Of a DNA stretch of 64,000 bases, positions 33,437-44,384 are shown one piece after another. Under the pieces are notes generated by a model. That model searched no databases. It worked only from the letters and a program-made list of their open reading frames with translations, and was not told the DNA's origin. The stretch is from Jejuia pallidilutea (GTDB lineage Bacteria; Bacteroidota; Bacteroidia; Flavobacteriales; Flavobacteriaceae). Each line of letters starts with the position of its first letter. Within the stretch, counting starts at the first letter, position 1. The stretch spans positions 124,001 through 188,000 of the forward strand of contig NZ_PVEO01000003.1 in the NCBI RefSeq assembly GCF_002973595.1, in the 5' to 3' direction. Both the position numbers and the translations under genes were made by a program.

Positions 33437-34195
33437 ATGCAAATACCAAAAGGAAAAAAAATTTATTTCGCTTCCGATAACCATCTAGGAGCTCCTTCCA
33501 AAGAAGCATCTCTACCTCGCGAAAAGAAATTTGTAGCATGGTTAGATGAAATAAAAGAAGATGCGGCCGTAATTTTTTTGCTAGGCGATTTATTCGACTT
33601 TTGGTTTGAGTATAAAACCGTAGTCCCAAGAGGTTTTACCAGAACTTTGGGCAAACTAGCCGAAATTTCAGATTCTGGAATTCCAATTCACTATTTTGTG
33701 GGCAATCACGATTTATGGATGAACGGTTATTTTGAAGAAGAATTAAACATTCCCGTATACCATAAGCCTAAAGAATTTGTATTCAACAATAAAACTTTTT
33801 TTATAGGTCATGGCGATGGTTTAGGCCCTGGGGATAAAGGATACAAACGTTTAAAAAAGGTGTTTACAAATCCGTTTTTTAAATGGGTATTTCAATGGGG
33901 GCATCCAGATATTGGTATGCGTATTGCCCAATACTTTTCCATAAAAAATAAATTAATTTCGGGCGATGACGATGCCACATTTTTAGGCGAAGACAACGAA
34001 TGGCTTGTACAATACTGTAAACGCAAACTAGAAGATAAACATCGCGACTATTTTGTATTTGGACACAGGCATTTACCCTTAAATATTAACTTAAACAACA
34101 ACTCTAAATACATAAACCTTGGCGATTGGATCCAGTATTTCACCTATGGTGTTTTTAATGGGGAACAATTAGAACTAAAGGAATACAACATGTAA
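33437..34195 (+). CDS. lpxH: UDP-2,3-diacylglucosamine diphosphatase (LpxH-like)
   Basis: A 252-residue calcineurin-like metallophosphoesterase acting in lipid A synthesis at the inner membrane face, releasing UMP from UDP-2,3-diacylglucosamine. The five metal motifs are present in order: ASDNHLG, LLGDLFDFWFEY, FVGNHDLW, FIGHGDGLGPGDKGYK and FGHRHLP. A TATATTTA -7-like box ends 4 bp before the ATG. It is a single gene flanked by repeats and intergenic DNA. Confidence 0.9.
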   Translation: MQIPKGKKIYFASDNHLGAPSKEASLPREKKFVAWLDEIKEDAAVIFLLGDLFDFWFEYKTVVPRGFTRTLGKLAEISDSGIPIHYFVGNHDLWMNGYFEEELNIPVYHKPKEFVFNNKTFFIGHGDGLGPGDKGYKRLKKVFTNPFFKWVFQWGHPDIGMRIAQYFSIKNKLISGDDDATFLGEDNEWLVQYCKRKLEDKHRDYFVFGHRHLPLNINLNNNSKYINLGDWIQYFTYGVFNGEQLELKEYNM

Positions 34196-34379
34196 TTTAC
34201 CCTTCAGCAAAAAAATAAGCCTTCTTACATCAAAATTCATTTTATCTTAGCATAAATTAGGGTGAAGTACTATCAAATGTAGCATCATTGGTGTTAAATT
34301 AATTAATACATAACTTTTTTACGCCATACATTTGTAAATACAATTTTAGTTTAAATAGTAAACGCATACAAACAGCTAG

Positions 34380-37300
34380 GTGAGTAAAAACAAAAAAGAG
34401 CATACCCATAAAAACAGAACCTACCGCATACCTAAAGTAATAGGTAAAATTACTTTGGGCATTATTCTTTTTTTATTGCTCTTAATACTTTTTGTAAGAA
34501 GCCCATGGGGGCAAGACATTATTGTAACTAACATAGTGTCTTATATCTCTAATAAAACAAATACCAAAGTTGCTGTAGATAAATTATTTGTAACTTTTGG
34601 GGGCAATATACAGTTAGATGGTTTATACCTAGAAGACACCAAAGGCGATACTTTAATCTACTCTAAATCGCTAGAAGCAAATATTCCGCTATGGTCCGTT
34701 ATCACAGGAAAGGCAATAGGTGTAGATGCATTGTACTGGGAAGGTGTTAAAGCAAATATTGTTAGAAAAGATTCTATTAATGGTTATAATTTTAATTTTT
34801 TAATAGATGCTTTAGCAACTACAGATACTACAACTACCACAACAAATACCAACCCTTTAAATTTAGTATTGGGAGATTTAAACCTTAATAATTTTAATAT
34901 TGTTTTTAACGACGCAGTAGCTGGTATTAACAGCCATTTTAAAATTGGAAAACTGCACGCCGATATGGAAACCACAAACGTGGAACATATGGTTTTTAAA
35001 GCATCAAATCTAGAACTGCTACATTCTAACATAAAATACACCCAAAACCCTGTACCAGAAAACCCTAATGCCGCAGCGCCCCTACTACCCGCTTTTACAG
35101 TTGATAATCTTAGTATAAAAGAGGTATATGCAAATTATAAGTCTTACATAGATAATATTACCGCAACGATAGATATACAGGAACTTTATACAAAAATTCC
35201 AAATGCCAATTTAGCAACCAATACGTTTAATTTTGGAGTGTTTAATTTAAAGGAATCATCAGTTATTATTCAAACTGAAACTAAAGAAAATGCTCCCCAA
35301 ACACTTAAAAATTCCCCACAACCATCTGTATGGCCCAATGTAGTTTTTACTATGGACGATATAGCTCTACAGGATAATAATTTTAGCTATTTCACTAATG
35401 GCGCTCTAGAAAAAAAAGATGTTTTTAATCCCAATGCCCTTGTTTTTAACAACCTAAATCTTGTAGCAAACAATATTAGGCTTAAAGACAAAGCTGCCAA
35501 TATTACCATTGAAAAAGGTACATTTAAAGAAACATCGGGCATTAACCTTAATGCATTGCAACTCTCACTAAACGCTACGGATAGCAATCTAAAAATTACA
35601 GATTTTAAAACTGACTTAAACACTAATGTATTACACGCTGGTTTAGAATTAAGCTATCCTAATCTTTCGGCATTAATGCAAACACCCCAAAAAACAAAGG
35701 TAAACCTAAGCGTTCCGTTGTTTAAATTGGCACTCCAAGATTTGTTTTTGGTACAACCGCAATTAAAAAACAATACCTATTTTAAAACATTAAGTAAAAA
35801 ATCTCTTGAAGGTCGTATAATAGCAAATGGGTTTCTCTCAGATATTAATATAAAGGACGTTACTGCCCATTGGGGCGATGCTACACAAATTTCGGCAAAA
35901 GGCAATATTTTAAATGCAACCCAACAGGATAGTCTGCAATTTAATTTTCCTAAATTTTTAGTATCAACCACGCAAAACGATATTTCTAAATTTATAAACG
36001 AAAAAGATTTAGGAGTAAATTTACCCAAAAACATAGAGGTATCAGGAACCATAAACGGCAATATAAATGCTGTAACTACAACCACTACAATATCTACATC
36101 GCAAGGAAACGCCACAATTAACGGATATTTTAAAAATGAAGATACCTTAGCGTTTAAAACCGATATTGCTATTGAAAACTATAAGCTAAACCAATTACTA
36201 AAAAACAAACAATTGGGCGCAGTAAGCTTAACTTTACAGGCCAATGGCAAGGGAAAAACCATTAACAATCTAGATGCCAATTTTAAAACAAACATCTCCA
36301 GTTTTAAATACAATAATTACGCTATAAAAGATTTAGCAATTACTGGCGACATTAAAAACGGTAGAGGCTTAATAACATCAAACTACAAAGATTATAACCT
36401 TAACATAGGGTTACATGCAAAAACTATTTTAGATACTGTGGCGCCAGAAGCCCAAATTACACTAGATATTGAGGGTGCCGATTTACAGGCTTTGGGGTTA
36501 ATGAGTCGCAATATTAAAACTGGCATGAAAATTAATGCCAATTTTAAGGGTAACGCTACCAATTATAAAGTTAAGGCCAGTGTTAACGATGGCGTAATGG
36601 TGTATGATAATAACGCTTATCTTTTAGGCAGTATAGACGCTACGGCTTTTGTAAAAAAAGATACTACTTCGGTAAGTATAAAAAATAAGGTGGTTGATGT
36701 GTCTTTACAATCTAACACAAACCCACAAAATTTTAGTAGGGCATTAAAACGACATATCGCAAGTTATTTTTTCCTTGATGAAAAAAAGCCCGATAGCATT
36801 AATACCAACCCCGTAAATTTAAAATTACGTGGCAATATTAGCGAAGCCCCTGTATTGTCTGAGGTGTTTTTTGTAAATGTTAAAGATTTAGACACCATAA
36901 ATATTGATGTAGACTTTAATGAAAAACAACGCCAACTTAAAGCAAATATTACCGCGCCACACATTAATTATGGCGGTGTGGAATTAGACAGTCTCGCTTT
37001 TGCAATGGATACCGACACAGATAAATTTGTATTCAATTTAAAGTTTAACGCCCTAAATGCTGGCCCATTTAATATACCTAAAACCAAAATATCTGGCCTA
37101 CAGTCCAATAACGAATTAGGGTTAAATTTTTCGGCATACCATAAGGATAAACAAATGATGTATGCAGATGTAAACATAAGTGGCAACCGCGAGCGCCTTA
37201 AATTACATGTGCTGCCAGAGCAATTAATTTTGAATAAAAATGAGTGGTCTATTCCAAAAAATAATGAGATTATTCTAACAGAAAATAAATTAGCATTTCA

Positions 37301-39443
37301 AAATTTTAAAATCAATAAAAACACACAATCAATTGAGGTTACCGATACATTAACATCGGTTAAAAAACAACATATCGCCATACTTTATAAAAACTTTAAA
37401 ATAAGTGAAGTTTTAAATTATTTGAATCCAAAAACACAATTAGGTTCAGGAATTTTAAATGGAAACTTTATACTCGAAGAGCCCTTTAACAACACAGGAG
37501 TTTTAGCAAATTTAAACGTTACACAACTTAATGTAATGAATGTAAACTTAGGCATATTAAGTGCAGATGCTAAAGCGCTTGGTAGTAATAGCTACGATGT
37601 TAATACTACACTTAAGGAGGGCGAAATAGATTTAGATCTTAAAGGGAATTATACAGCTAAAAGCGCTGGAGCAACCTTAGATTTAAATCTAGATATTAAT
37701 AAATTTAACATGAAAGCCTTAACAGGGTTTTCACAAGGTAAAATAACAGAAACCGATGGTAGTTTTTCAGGGAATTTTAAATTGAATGGCACAACAAAAG
37801 CACCAGAATATCAAGGACAGTTAAATTTTAAAAATGCCGATTTTAAACTAGCAATGTTCAATGCTGCCTTCACCTTAAAAAACGAGGTTTTAAACATTGA
37901 CAATGATGGTTTTAGCGTTAACAATTTTACCATTAGAGACGAAAATAAAAATACATTTGTGGTTTCTGGTGATGTAAACACTAAACCCTTTATTAATCCT
38001 TCATTTAATTTAGAGGCTACAGCCAACAATTTTCAGTTTCTAAATGCCCAAAAAGAAGACAACGACTTTTTATACGGCAAAGCAACACTTAACGCTTCTG
38101 CTAAAATTACAGGCGATTTACAAATTCCAAAAATAGATATGAATGTTACCATGGGCAAAAACACCAATGTAACTTATGTACTGCCCTCGGCAACGGTTGA
38201 TGTAGAGGAACGCGATGGCGTAGTTGTATTTGTAAACCGCGAAAACCCCGATGCCATTTTAACACGTACCCAAGAAAAAACGGCAACCATAAAAGGCTAT
38301 GATATTACAGCACTCTTTAAAATTGAAAAAGAAGCAACAACTACCATAGTACTTAATGAAGATACAGGCGATAATTTTATGGTATCTGGAGATGGCGATT
38401 TAAACTTTACCATGAATCCTAACGGAAACATGACCTTAGCTGGTGTTTTTGAGGCACAAGATGGCCATTACGAAATGAATCTTTACAATTTGGTAAACCG
38501 AAGGTTTAATGTTACCCCTGGGAGTAAAGTAACATGGTCTGGAGATCCTTTTGATGCAAAACTAGATATAAAAGCGCTATATGAAGTAGAAACATCAGCG
38601 TCTGCTTTAATGGCACCTGTATTTTCTGATGACGACCCGTCGGTGAAAGGAAAATTTCGTCAAGTATTACCTTTTTACGTATATCTTAATATAGATGGCC
38701 AGTTAATGGCACCTAAAATTAACTTTAATTTAGATATGCCAGAAGATGAGCAAGGTGCTATTGGCGGTCAAGTATTTGGCAGAGTACAACAACTTAACCA
38801 ACAAGAAGACGAACTTAACAGGCAAGTGTTTTCATTGTTAGTTCTAAATCGGTTTTACCCAGATCCTGGAAGCGATGGTAGCACAGGAGGGGTAGCATCT
38901 ATTGCTAGAGATAATTTGAATGATGCCGTTTCAGATCAACTTAATGTGTTTTCAGATAAATTATTGGGAGAAACAGGTTTTGAACTCGATTTTGGATTTG
39001 ATAGCTACACCGATTACCAAGGAGCTACACCACAAGAACGCACCCAACTGGATATTGCAGCACAAAAAAAATTGTTTAACGATAGGTTAATTGTTCGTGT
39101 AGGAAGCGAAATAGACATTCAAGGCAGTAGTAGTGCAGACGAAGCAACACCGCTTATTGGCAATGTAAGTCTTGAATATATGCTTACAGAAAACGGACGT
39201 TATCGCATTAAAGGCTTTAGGCGTAATGAATTTGAAAATGTAATAGACGGACAAACCATAGTGAGTGGTATTGCTCTAATTTTTACACAAGAATTCAACA
39301 AATTTAATGAACTTTGGGAGGCCTTATTACAAGGAAAAACTACTAAAGAAAAACAAACGGAAGCAGAGAAAAAAGCAGCAGCACAAGCATTAAAAGAAAA
39401 ACAAGAAACCACTAACAAAAGCATTAAGGACATAAAAAAATAA
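34380..39443 (+). CDS. tamB: Translocation and assembly module protein TamB
   Basis: A 1687-residue protein. One N-terminal membrane anchor (about 21-41, ITLGIILFLLLLILFVRSPWG) is followed by a very long region of repeated beta strands that would form a periplasm-spanning groove. A C-terminal DUF490/TamB domain from about 1290 contains GDGDLNFTMNPNGNMTLAGV and EMNLYNLVNRRFNVTPGS. The end is a Lys/Glu/Ala-rich coiled tail. In known systems TamB carries phospholipid or outer-membrane protein substrates between membranes with TamA; in Bacteroidota the partner is the lipoprotein TamL, encoded 12 bp downstream. The start is GTG at 34380; no better ATG is nearby. Confidence 0.9.
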   Translation: MSKNKKEHTHKNRTYRIPKVIGKITLGIILFLLLLILFVRSPWGQDIIVTNIVSYISNKTNTKVAVDKLFVTFGGNIQLDGLYLEDTKGDTLIYSKSLEANIPLWSVITGKAIGVDALYWEGVKANIVRKDSINGYNFNFLIDALATTDTTTTTTNTNPLNLVLGDLNLNNFNIVFNDAVAGINSHFKIGKLHADMETTNVEHMVFKASNLELLHSNIKYTQNPVPENPNAAAPLLPAFTVDNLSIKEVYANYKSYIDNITATIDIQELYTKIPNANLATNTFNFGVFNLKESSVIIQTETKENAPQTLKNSPQPSVWPNVVFTMDDIALQDNNFSYFTNGALEKKDVFNPNALVFNNLNLVANNIRLKDKAANITIEKGTFKETSGINLNALQLSLNATDSNLKITDFKTDLNTNVLHAGLELSYPNLSALMQTPQKTKVNLSVPLFKLALQDLFLVQPQLKNNTYFKTLSKKSLEGRIIANGFLSDINIKDVTAHWGDATQISAKGNILNATQQDSLQFNFPKFLVSTTQNDISKFINEKDLGVNLPKNIEVSGTINGNINAVTTTTTISTSQGNATINGYFKNEDTLAFKTDIAIENYKLNQLLKNKQLGAVSLTLQANGKGKTINNLDANFKTNISSFKYNNYAIKDLAITGDIKNGRGLITSNYKDYNLNIGLHAKTILDTVAPEAQITLDIEGADLQALGLMSRNIKTGMKINANFKGNATNYKVKASVNDGVMVYDNNAYLLGSIDATAFVKKDTTSVSIKNKVVDVSLQSNTNPQNFSRALKRHIASYFFLDEKKPDSINTNPVNLKLRGNISEAPVLSEVFFVNVKDLDTINIDVDFNEKQRQLKANITAPHINYGGVELDSLAFAMDTDTDKFVFNLKFNALNAGPFNIPKTKISGLQSNNELGLNFSAYHKDKQMMYADVNISGNRERLKLHVLPEQLILNKNEWSIPKNNEIILTENKLAFQNFKINKNTQSIEVTDTLTSVKKQHIAILYKNFKISEVLNYLNPKTQLGSGILNGNFILEEPFNNTGVLANLNVTQLNVMNVNLGILSADAKALGSNSYDVNTTLKEGEIDLDLKGNYTAKSAGATLDLNLDINKFNMKALTGFSQGKITETDGSFSGNFKLNGTTKAPEYQGQLNFKNADFKLAMFNAAFTLKNEVLNIDNDGFSVNNFTIRDENKNTFVVSGDVNTKPFINPSFNLEATANNFQFLNAQKEDNDFLYGKATLNASAKITGDLQIPKIDMNVTMGKNTNVTYVLPSATVDVEERDGVVVFVNRENPDAILTRTQEKTATIKGYDITALFKIEKEATTTIVLNEDTGDNFMVSGDGDLNFTMNPNGNMTLAGVFEAQDGHYEMNLYNLVNRRFNVTPGSKVTWSGDPFDAKLDIKALYEVETSASALMAPVFSDDDPSVKGKFRQVLPFYVYLNIDGQLMAPKINFNLDMPEDEQGAIGGQVFGRVQQLNQQEDELNRQVFSLLVLNRFYPDPGSDGSTGGVASIARDNLNDAVSDQLNVFSDKLLGETGFELDFGFDSYTDYQGATPQERTQLDIAAQKKLFNDRLIVRVGSEIDIQGSSSADEATPLIGNVSLEYMLTENGRYRIKGFRRNEFENVIDGQTIVSGIALIFTQEFNKFNELWEALLQGKTTKEKQTEAEKKAAAQALKEKQETTNKSIKDIKK

Positions 39444-39455
39444 ATTGCATTAGCT

Positions 39456-41732
39456 TTGAAACTATTCTTAAAATACATATTTGGTGTTATTATAACTGCT
39501 GTAAGTTTGTACGGTTGTAGCGTATCTAAATACATTCCCGAAGACGAACGTTTATACACAGGTGCTACTCTTACGGTGCAACCAGATTCTATTGTAAAAG
39601 ATAAAACAGGTTTAAAAACAGAACTAAGCACCGTATTGCGCCCCGAACCTAATAAACGCTTTTTAGGTATGCACCTTGGCTTATATTATTATTACAAAAA
39701 CCAAAAAGAAAACCCTGGTTTTATAAACCGCTGGCTGTATAAAAAATTTGGTGAGGCACCAGTATACCAGTCGGATGTAGAAGCCTACGAAGTAGAACGC
39801 CTATTATTAAACCGACTGGAGAACAGAGGGTTTTTCTACAGTAGAGCATCTTCAGAATTTAACGAAACCGAAAAAAAAGCTTCAATACACTACACGGTAC
39901 AAGTGCCTAAGCCCTATAGAATGGCCTCCTATCAGTTAGATTCCATGCCACAACAAATTTACAACGATATACAACCTTATGTAGATACCACACCCTTTAA
40001 AACCAATATGCGTTTTGATTTAACGAACATGAAAATGGAGCGCCAGCGTATAGACTACAACCTAAAAAATAAGGGATATTATAATTTTGATGACACCTTT
40101 TTAATATTTGAAGCCGATACTAACCGTTACGATAACAAACGTTTCAACCTATTCCTGAAACTTAAAAAAGCTGTTCCAGAAAAAAGCACCATTCCTTATA
40201 AAATAAAAACCGTAAACATTCATACAAATTATGAAGTTACAGATTCTGTTAAAACAGAAACTATTAGGTACAACGACAAAAATTACATTCAAAACAATAG
40301 GTTCTTTAAGGCTAAATATCTCGATCCTTTTATAAAGTTAGAGGAAGGACAGCTTTACAGTCCCGAAACATCCAGAAACACCGCACGTCGCTTATCTAAT
40401 ATCGGCGCCTATAAATACGTAAATATTCAATATAAGGAAATTGATTCTTTACAGACAGATAGCTTAGGCGCCTTAGAAACCAACATTTATTTATCCCCGT
40501 TAAACAAACGCGCCATTCGAGCAGAATTACAACTGGTTTCAAAATCCAATAATTTTTCTGGGCCTACATTTGGCCTCACATATAGTAACCGTAACTTGTT
40601 TGGTGGTGGTGAAACTTTAAACATATCGTCTACCGTAGGTTACGAAACACAGTTGGGAGCAGGTGATAATGCAGGAAGAAGCAGTTTGGATTTAGGGTTT
40701 AAAAACGAACTAATATTTCCTAGAGTACTATTTCCAATAAACATTAATGAGGATTTTTTTGAATACGATATTCCTAAAACAAAAACCTCTATTAGTTTAA
40801 ATTACCTTAACCGCACCAAACTATACACCTTACTTTCAGGAACTGCATTATTTGGGTATACCTGGGATGCCAACCGTTATGTAACACACGAAATAAACCC
40901 TATTTCTGTTAACTATACGCATTTATCTAACACAACAACAGAATTTGAGGAAATACTAGACGAAAATCCTTTTTTAAGACGCAGTTTTGAACAACAATTC
41001 ATTTCTGGACTCAATTATTCCTTTACATATAATGGGCTTGTAGATGCCCAAAAAAGACACCAATTTTATTTTAATACCACATTTGATACCTCTGGAAATA
41101 CTATTGGGCTGTTAGGAAAAACAAACACCTCTAATACACCAAAAACCTTTTTAGGACTAGAATATGCACAGTTTGTAAAAGCAGATTTCGATTTCCATTA
41201 CCACCTAAATTTTGGCAACGAACAAGTATTGGCTACACGCCTTTTTGCTGGTTATGGTTGGGCTTATGGAAACTCTGATGTAGTACCTTTTGTAAAGCAA
41301 TACTATTCTGGCGGCCCTTACAGCGTAAGAGCTTTTAGAATTAGGTCTTTAGGTCCTGGAACTTACAATAGCGAAACCGACAGCAGAACATTTAATTTCT
41401 TTGACAAAACTGGGAACATTCGCTTAGAAGCAAATATTGAATACCGGTTTCCTATTTACTCTTTTTTTAAAGGTGCTGTATTTGTAGACGCAGGTAATAT
41501 TTGGAACTCTAAAGGAAATCCTGCATTTAATGGTAAAGATAAATTTACTAGCAACTTCTTAAACGAACTAGGAATGGGCACGGGTTTTGGCGTTCGGGTA
41601 GATATTCAAAATTTTGTTATTCGTTTTGATTTGGCAGCTCCATTCCACAATCCGTCGTTACCAGAAAACGAACGTTTTAATTTTGATGTGTCTTCACCCA
41701 TCTTAAATTTTGCTATAGGGTATCCATTTTAA
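39456..41732 (+). CDS. tamL: TamL: BamA/TamA-family outer-membrane lipoprotein
   Basis: A 758-residue protein starting at TTG 39456; there is no suitable ATG. The N terminus is a lipoprotein signal with lipobox SLYGC (Cys21), which marks TamL and separates it from classical TamA. POTRA-like repeats fill about 30-350 (VERLLLNRLENRGFFYSRAS, then LRFDLTN-type segments). A 16-strand Omp85 barrel follows to the C terminus, with the lid-lock type motif VRAFRIRSLGPGTYN and the last strand ILNFAIGYPF. It forms an operon with tamB and works with it in outer-membrane biogenesis. Confidence 0.92.
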   Translation: MKLFLKYIFGVIITAVSLYGCSVSKYIPEDERLYTGATLTVQPDSIVKDKTGLKTELSTVLRPEPNKRFLGMHLGLYYYYKNQKENPGFINRWLYKKFGEAPVYQSDVEAYEVERLLLNRLENRGFFYSRASSEFNETEKKASIHYTVQVPKPYRMASYQLDSMPQQIYNDIQPYVDTTPFKTNMRFDLTNMKMERQRIDYNLKNKGYYNFDDTFLIFEADTNRYDNKRFNLFLKLKKAVPEKSTIPYKIKTVNIHTNYEVTDSVKTETIRYNDKNYIQNNRFFKAKYLDPFIKLEEGQLYSPETSRNTARRLSNIGAYKYVNIQYKEIDSLQTDSLGALETNIYLSPLNKRAIRAELQLVSKSNNFSGPTFGLTYSNRNLFGGGETLNISSTVGYETQLGAGDNAGRSSLDLGFKNELIFPRVLFPININEDFFEYDIPKTKTSISLNYLNRTKLYTLLSGTALFGYTWDANRYVTHEINPISVNYTHLSNTTTEFEEILDENPFLRRSFEQQFISGLNYSFTYNGLVDAQKRHQFYFNTTFDTSGNTIGLLGKTNTSNTPKTFLGLEYAQFVKADFDFHYHLNFGNEQVLATRLFAGYGWAYGNSDVVPFVKQYYSGGPYSVRAFRIRSLGPGTYNSETDSRTFNFFDKTGNIRLEANIEYRFPIYSFFKGAVFVDAGNIWNSKGNPAFNGKDKFTSNFLNELGMGTGFGVRVDIQNFVIRFDLAAPFHNPSLPENERFNFDVSSPILNFAIGYPF

Positions 41733-41807
41733 GGTTAAGTTAAATTCATTTGTTCCTTGGGTGTTGTATTTAATTTACATAAAAACACCCAGAAAATTAA
41801 TTGTATA

Positions 41808-41843
41808 AAAAAAGCACTTCTATTAGGAACGAAGTGCTTTTTT
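41808..41843 (+). terminator. Intrinsic terminator of tamB-tamL
   Basis: Arms AAAAAAGCACTTC and GAAGTGCTTTTTT surround a 10-nt loop. A weaker hairpin (GGGTGT with ACACCC) lies just before it. Confidence 0.85.
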
Positions 41844-42190
41844 GAGTAACTCTTTATTAAAATTTTTCTTTTTCATAGTAAATTTAATAAGAGCTAACTG
41901 CAATGGGCTTAACAATTTCCTATAATCTGATATACAACAATTGAAACGCCAAATGCTTTATATAAATGGGATTTAGAGTCTAAATTTTTTCTTTTTCACA
42001 GCAAAATTTTACCCACTTTACTATGTAGATGCAACAAAAGCAAAAAGGTTGCGTAAGTATTCTAAATTTATTTTTTCATTTTTAAATAAACGCAAGTCAT
42101 TACCTTATAATTAATGTTGAAAACTATTATTGTAACATCTAGAAAGATATAGTATTTTAGCTTGCATAATTTTTACAGAAAAAAGACATA
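41844..42190. other. Intergenic region before recA
   Basis: It contains the recA promoter and two diverged direct repeats of an A/T-rich motif (TTTTTCTTTTTCATAGTAAA near 41865 and TTTTTCTTTTTCACAGCAAA near 41987). No clear LexA-type operator and no gene are visible. Confidence 0.5.
42130..42160 (+). promoter_or_regulatory. Probable promoter of recA
   Basis: TTG (42130-42132), a 20-bp spacer and TATTTTAG (42153-42160), one mismatch from TAnnTTTG. The leader would be about 25 nt. Confidence 0.5.
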
Positions 42191-43192
42191 ATGAGCAGCG
42201 AAAAAGAAGCAAAATTAAAAGCATTAAAACTTACGTTAGATAAGTTAGATAAAGCATATGGCAAAGGAACGGTAATGAAAATGAGCGACCAAGCGGTTGT
42301 TGATGTAGAGGCCATTCCATCGGGGTCGTTAGGATTAGATATTGCACTAGGTGTTGGTGGTTATCCACGAGGCCGAGTAATTGAAATTTATGGCCCAGAA
42401 TCATCAGGTAAAACCACCTTAACTCTGCACGCCATTGCCGAAGCACAAAAAGCAGGTGGTATTGCCGCATTTATTGATGCCGAACATGCTTTTGATAGGT
42501 TTTATGCCGAAAAACTAGGTGTAGATATAGACAACCTCATCATTTCACAACCAGATAATGGTGAACAGGCACTAGAAATTGCCGATAATTTAATTCGCTC
42601 TGGTGCTATCGATATTGTTGTAGTAGATTCTGTTGCGGCACTAACCCCAAAAAGTGAGATTGAAGGGGAAATGGGAGATTCTAAAATGGGCTTACACGCG
42701 CGTTTAATGTCTCAAGCATTGCGTAAATTAACAGCATCAATTAGCAAAACCAATTGTACCGTTATTTTTATTAACCAGTTGCGCGAAAAAATAGGTGTAA
42801 TGTTTGGTAACCCAGAAACCACAACAGGTGGTAACGCATTAAAATTTTATGCTTCGGTAAGGTTAGATATTCGTAGATCTACACAAATAAAAGATAGTAA
42901 CGGTGAAGTTTTAGGAAATAAAACCCGAGTAAAAGTGGTGAAAAACAAAGTAGCACCACCTTTTAAAATGGCAGAGTTTGATATTATGTATGGTGAAGGC
43001 GTATCAAAAGTTGGAGAAATATTAGATGTTGCCGTAGAGCACGATGTTATAAAGAAAAGTGGGTCTTGGTTTAGCTACGGAGAAACCAAGCTAGGGCAAG
43101 GGCGAGATGCTGTAAAAGCTATTATAAAAGATAACCCAGAACTTTTTGAAGAGCTGGAAGAAAAGATAAAAGAGGCCTTAAAAACCGAATAA
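42191..43192 (+). CDS. recA: Recombinase RecA
   Basis: A 333-residue protein that forms the presynaptic filament on single-stranded DNA for homologous recombination and SOS induction. Walker A is [16 protein letters not shown] (about 65-80), Walker [13 protein letters not shown]. Other canonical motifs are [36 protein letters not shown] (L2 region) and [17 protein letters not shown]. The C-terminal acidic tail is short. Preceded by its own promoter and followed by a terminator. The AddAB-like nuclease in this window would load it. Confidence 0.98.
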   Translation: MSSEKEAKLKALKLTLDKLDKAYGKGTVMKMSDQAVVDVEAIPSGSLGLDIALGVGGYPRGRVIEIYGPESSGKTTLTLHAIAEAQKAGGIAAFIDAEHAFDRFYAEKLGVDIDNLIISQPDNGEQALEIADNLIRSGAIDIVVVDSVAALTPKSEIEGEMGDSKMGLHARLMSQALRKLTASISKTNCTVIFINQLREKIGVMFGNPETTTGGNALKFYASVRLDIRRSTQIKDSNGEVLGNKTRVKVVKNKVAPPFKMAEFDIMYGEGVSKVGEILDVAVEHDVIKKSGSWFSYGETKLGQGRDAVKAIIKDNPELFEELEEKIKEALKTE

Positions 43193-43210
43193 ATATTGCT
43201 TAAAAATTTA

Positions 43211-43237
43211 AAAAATCCTGCACTAGCGGGATTTTTT
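43211..43237 (+). terminator. Intrinsic terminator of recA
   Basis: Arms AAAAATCCTGC and GCGGGATTTTT (one G-U pair) with a 4-nt loop, followed by T. Confidence 0.8.
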
Positions 43238-43401
43238 ACTTTTACACGCAACCTTTTAATATATTTTGCATCTAGAAATAAAAGATTAAACAAACCCAAA
43301 TTTAATTGTCTATGAAATTAGCCCTAGTTATCATGTCGCTATCTAAAGAAAAATATCTAAGGCGAATTGCATCTGGCAATTATTAAATTAAAAATTAACA
43401 G

Positions 43402-43812
43402 ATGAAAAAGTTTTTTATTTTAAGCCTATTTGTAACACTATTATTTTCATGCAGTTTAGATGATGATAATACAAACTTTAACATTGAAATACTGCCTATT
43501 GAAAGTGTTGATATTCCAGATGAATTTACATTAGGAGAAGTATACCCTATAACCGTAACTTACGAGAGACCTTCAAATTGCCATGTATTCCGCGAATTTT
43601 ACTATGCAAAACATAATAACGAAAGAACAGTTGCTGTTGTAAATAATGTGTTTGAGCAAAATGATTGTGTAGATTTAACAGATACAACACTTACAGCTAC
43701 GTTTGATTTTCAAGTTACCAGTAATGGATCGTATATATTTAAGTTTTGGCAAGGAAAAGATGAGAACGACGAAGATATATATTTGGAAATAGAAGTGCCT
43801 GTAACCAACTAA
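43402..43812 (+). CDS. Small lipoprotein of unknown function
   Basis: A 136-residue protein. The signal ends in the lipobox LLFSC (Cys17), followed by SLDDDN, an acidic start that in Bacteroidota often directs lipoproteins to the surface. The remainder is a single beta-rich domain with two Cys (in SNCHVF and QNDCVDLT) that could form a disulfide. I recognise no family. It lies between recA and the ECF sigma gene; the sigma gene starts 29 bp later, so it might be part of that signalling unit, but the sigma gene seems to have its own -7 box. Confidence 0.7.
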   Translation: MKKFFILSLFVTLLFSCSLDDDNTNFNIEILPIESVDIPDEFTLGEVYPITVTYERPSNCHVFREFYYAKHNNERTVAVVNNVFEQNDCVDLTDTTLTATFDFQVTSNGSYIFKFWQGKDENDEDIYLEIEVPVTN

Positions 43813-43841
43813 ATTAAGTGTAAACTAATCTTTGTATCAAC

Positions 43842-44384
43842 TTGAGTTTAAACCAACTCATAGAAAAATGTAAAGCAAATGATACTAAAGCACAAGGAGA
43901 ATTATACACGCTCTTTTCGAGCAAGTTATTTTCTACGTGCTTAAAGTATTCGCGCAATTATGCAGAAGCACAAGATAATTTACAAGATGCATTTTTAACG
44001 ATTTTTAATAAAATTGAACAATATAAGTACAAAGGCTCTTTTGAGGGATGGCTAAAACGTATAACAGTAAATACAGTATTACAGCGTTACCGTAACGAAA
44101 AAGTTTTTGATATTATTAACGAAAACATAACCGAAGATGTAGAAATAGAAGTTGATGAGGAACAAATCTCCATTAACTTTCTTTTACAAATTATACAAGA
44201 ATTACCAGACAGATACAGATTGGTTTTTAACCTATATGCACTCGATGGGTATTCGCATAAAGACATAGCAGACATGCTAAAAATAACTGTAGGTACTTCA
44301 AAATCTAATTTAGCCAGAGCGAGACAAATTTTGAAGCAAACTATAGAGCAACATAACGAAAAGCAAAACCTACAATCCTTATAA
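43842..44384 (+). CDS. ECF-type RNA polymerase sigma factor
   Basis: A 180-residue sigma-70 family protein. Region 2 is YSRNYAEAQDNLQDAFLTIFNKI (about 37-59) with GWLKRITVNTVLQRYR. Region 4 is the helix-turn-helix LPDRYRLVFNLYALDGYSHKDIADML (about 121-146) with GTSKSNLARARQILK. The only plausible start is TTG at 43842; upstream in frame there is a stop. AATCTTTG (43827-43834) is a near-perfect -7 box 7 bp before this codon. The stop overlaps the next gene (TAATG), so sigma factor and downstream protein are made together, typical of sigma/anti-sigma pairs. Confidence 0.9.
   Translation: MSLNQLIEKCKANDTKAQGELYTLFSSKLFSTCLKYSRNYAEAQDNLQDAFLTIFNKIEQYKYKGSFEGWLKRITVNTVLQRYRNEKVFDIINENITEDVEIEVDEEQISINFLLQIIQELPDRYRLVFNLYALDGYSHKDIADMLKITVGTSKSNLARARQILKQTIEQHNEKQNLQSL

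Noticed and set aside
41844-42129. LexA-type operator upstream of recA
   Set aside because: I could find no convincing inverted repeat near the predicted promoter; only diverged direct A/T repeats are present.
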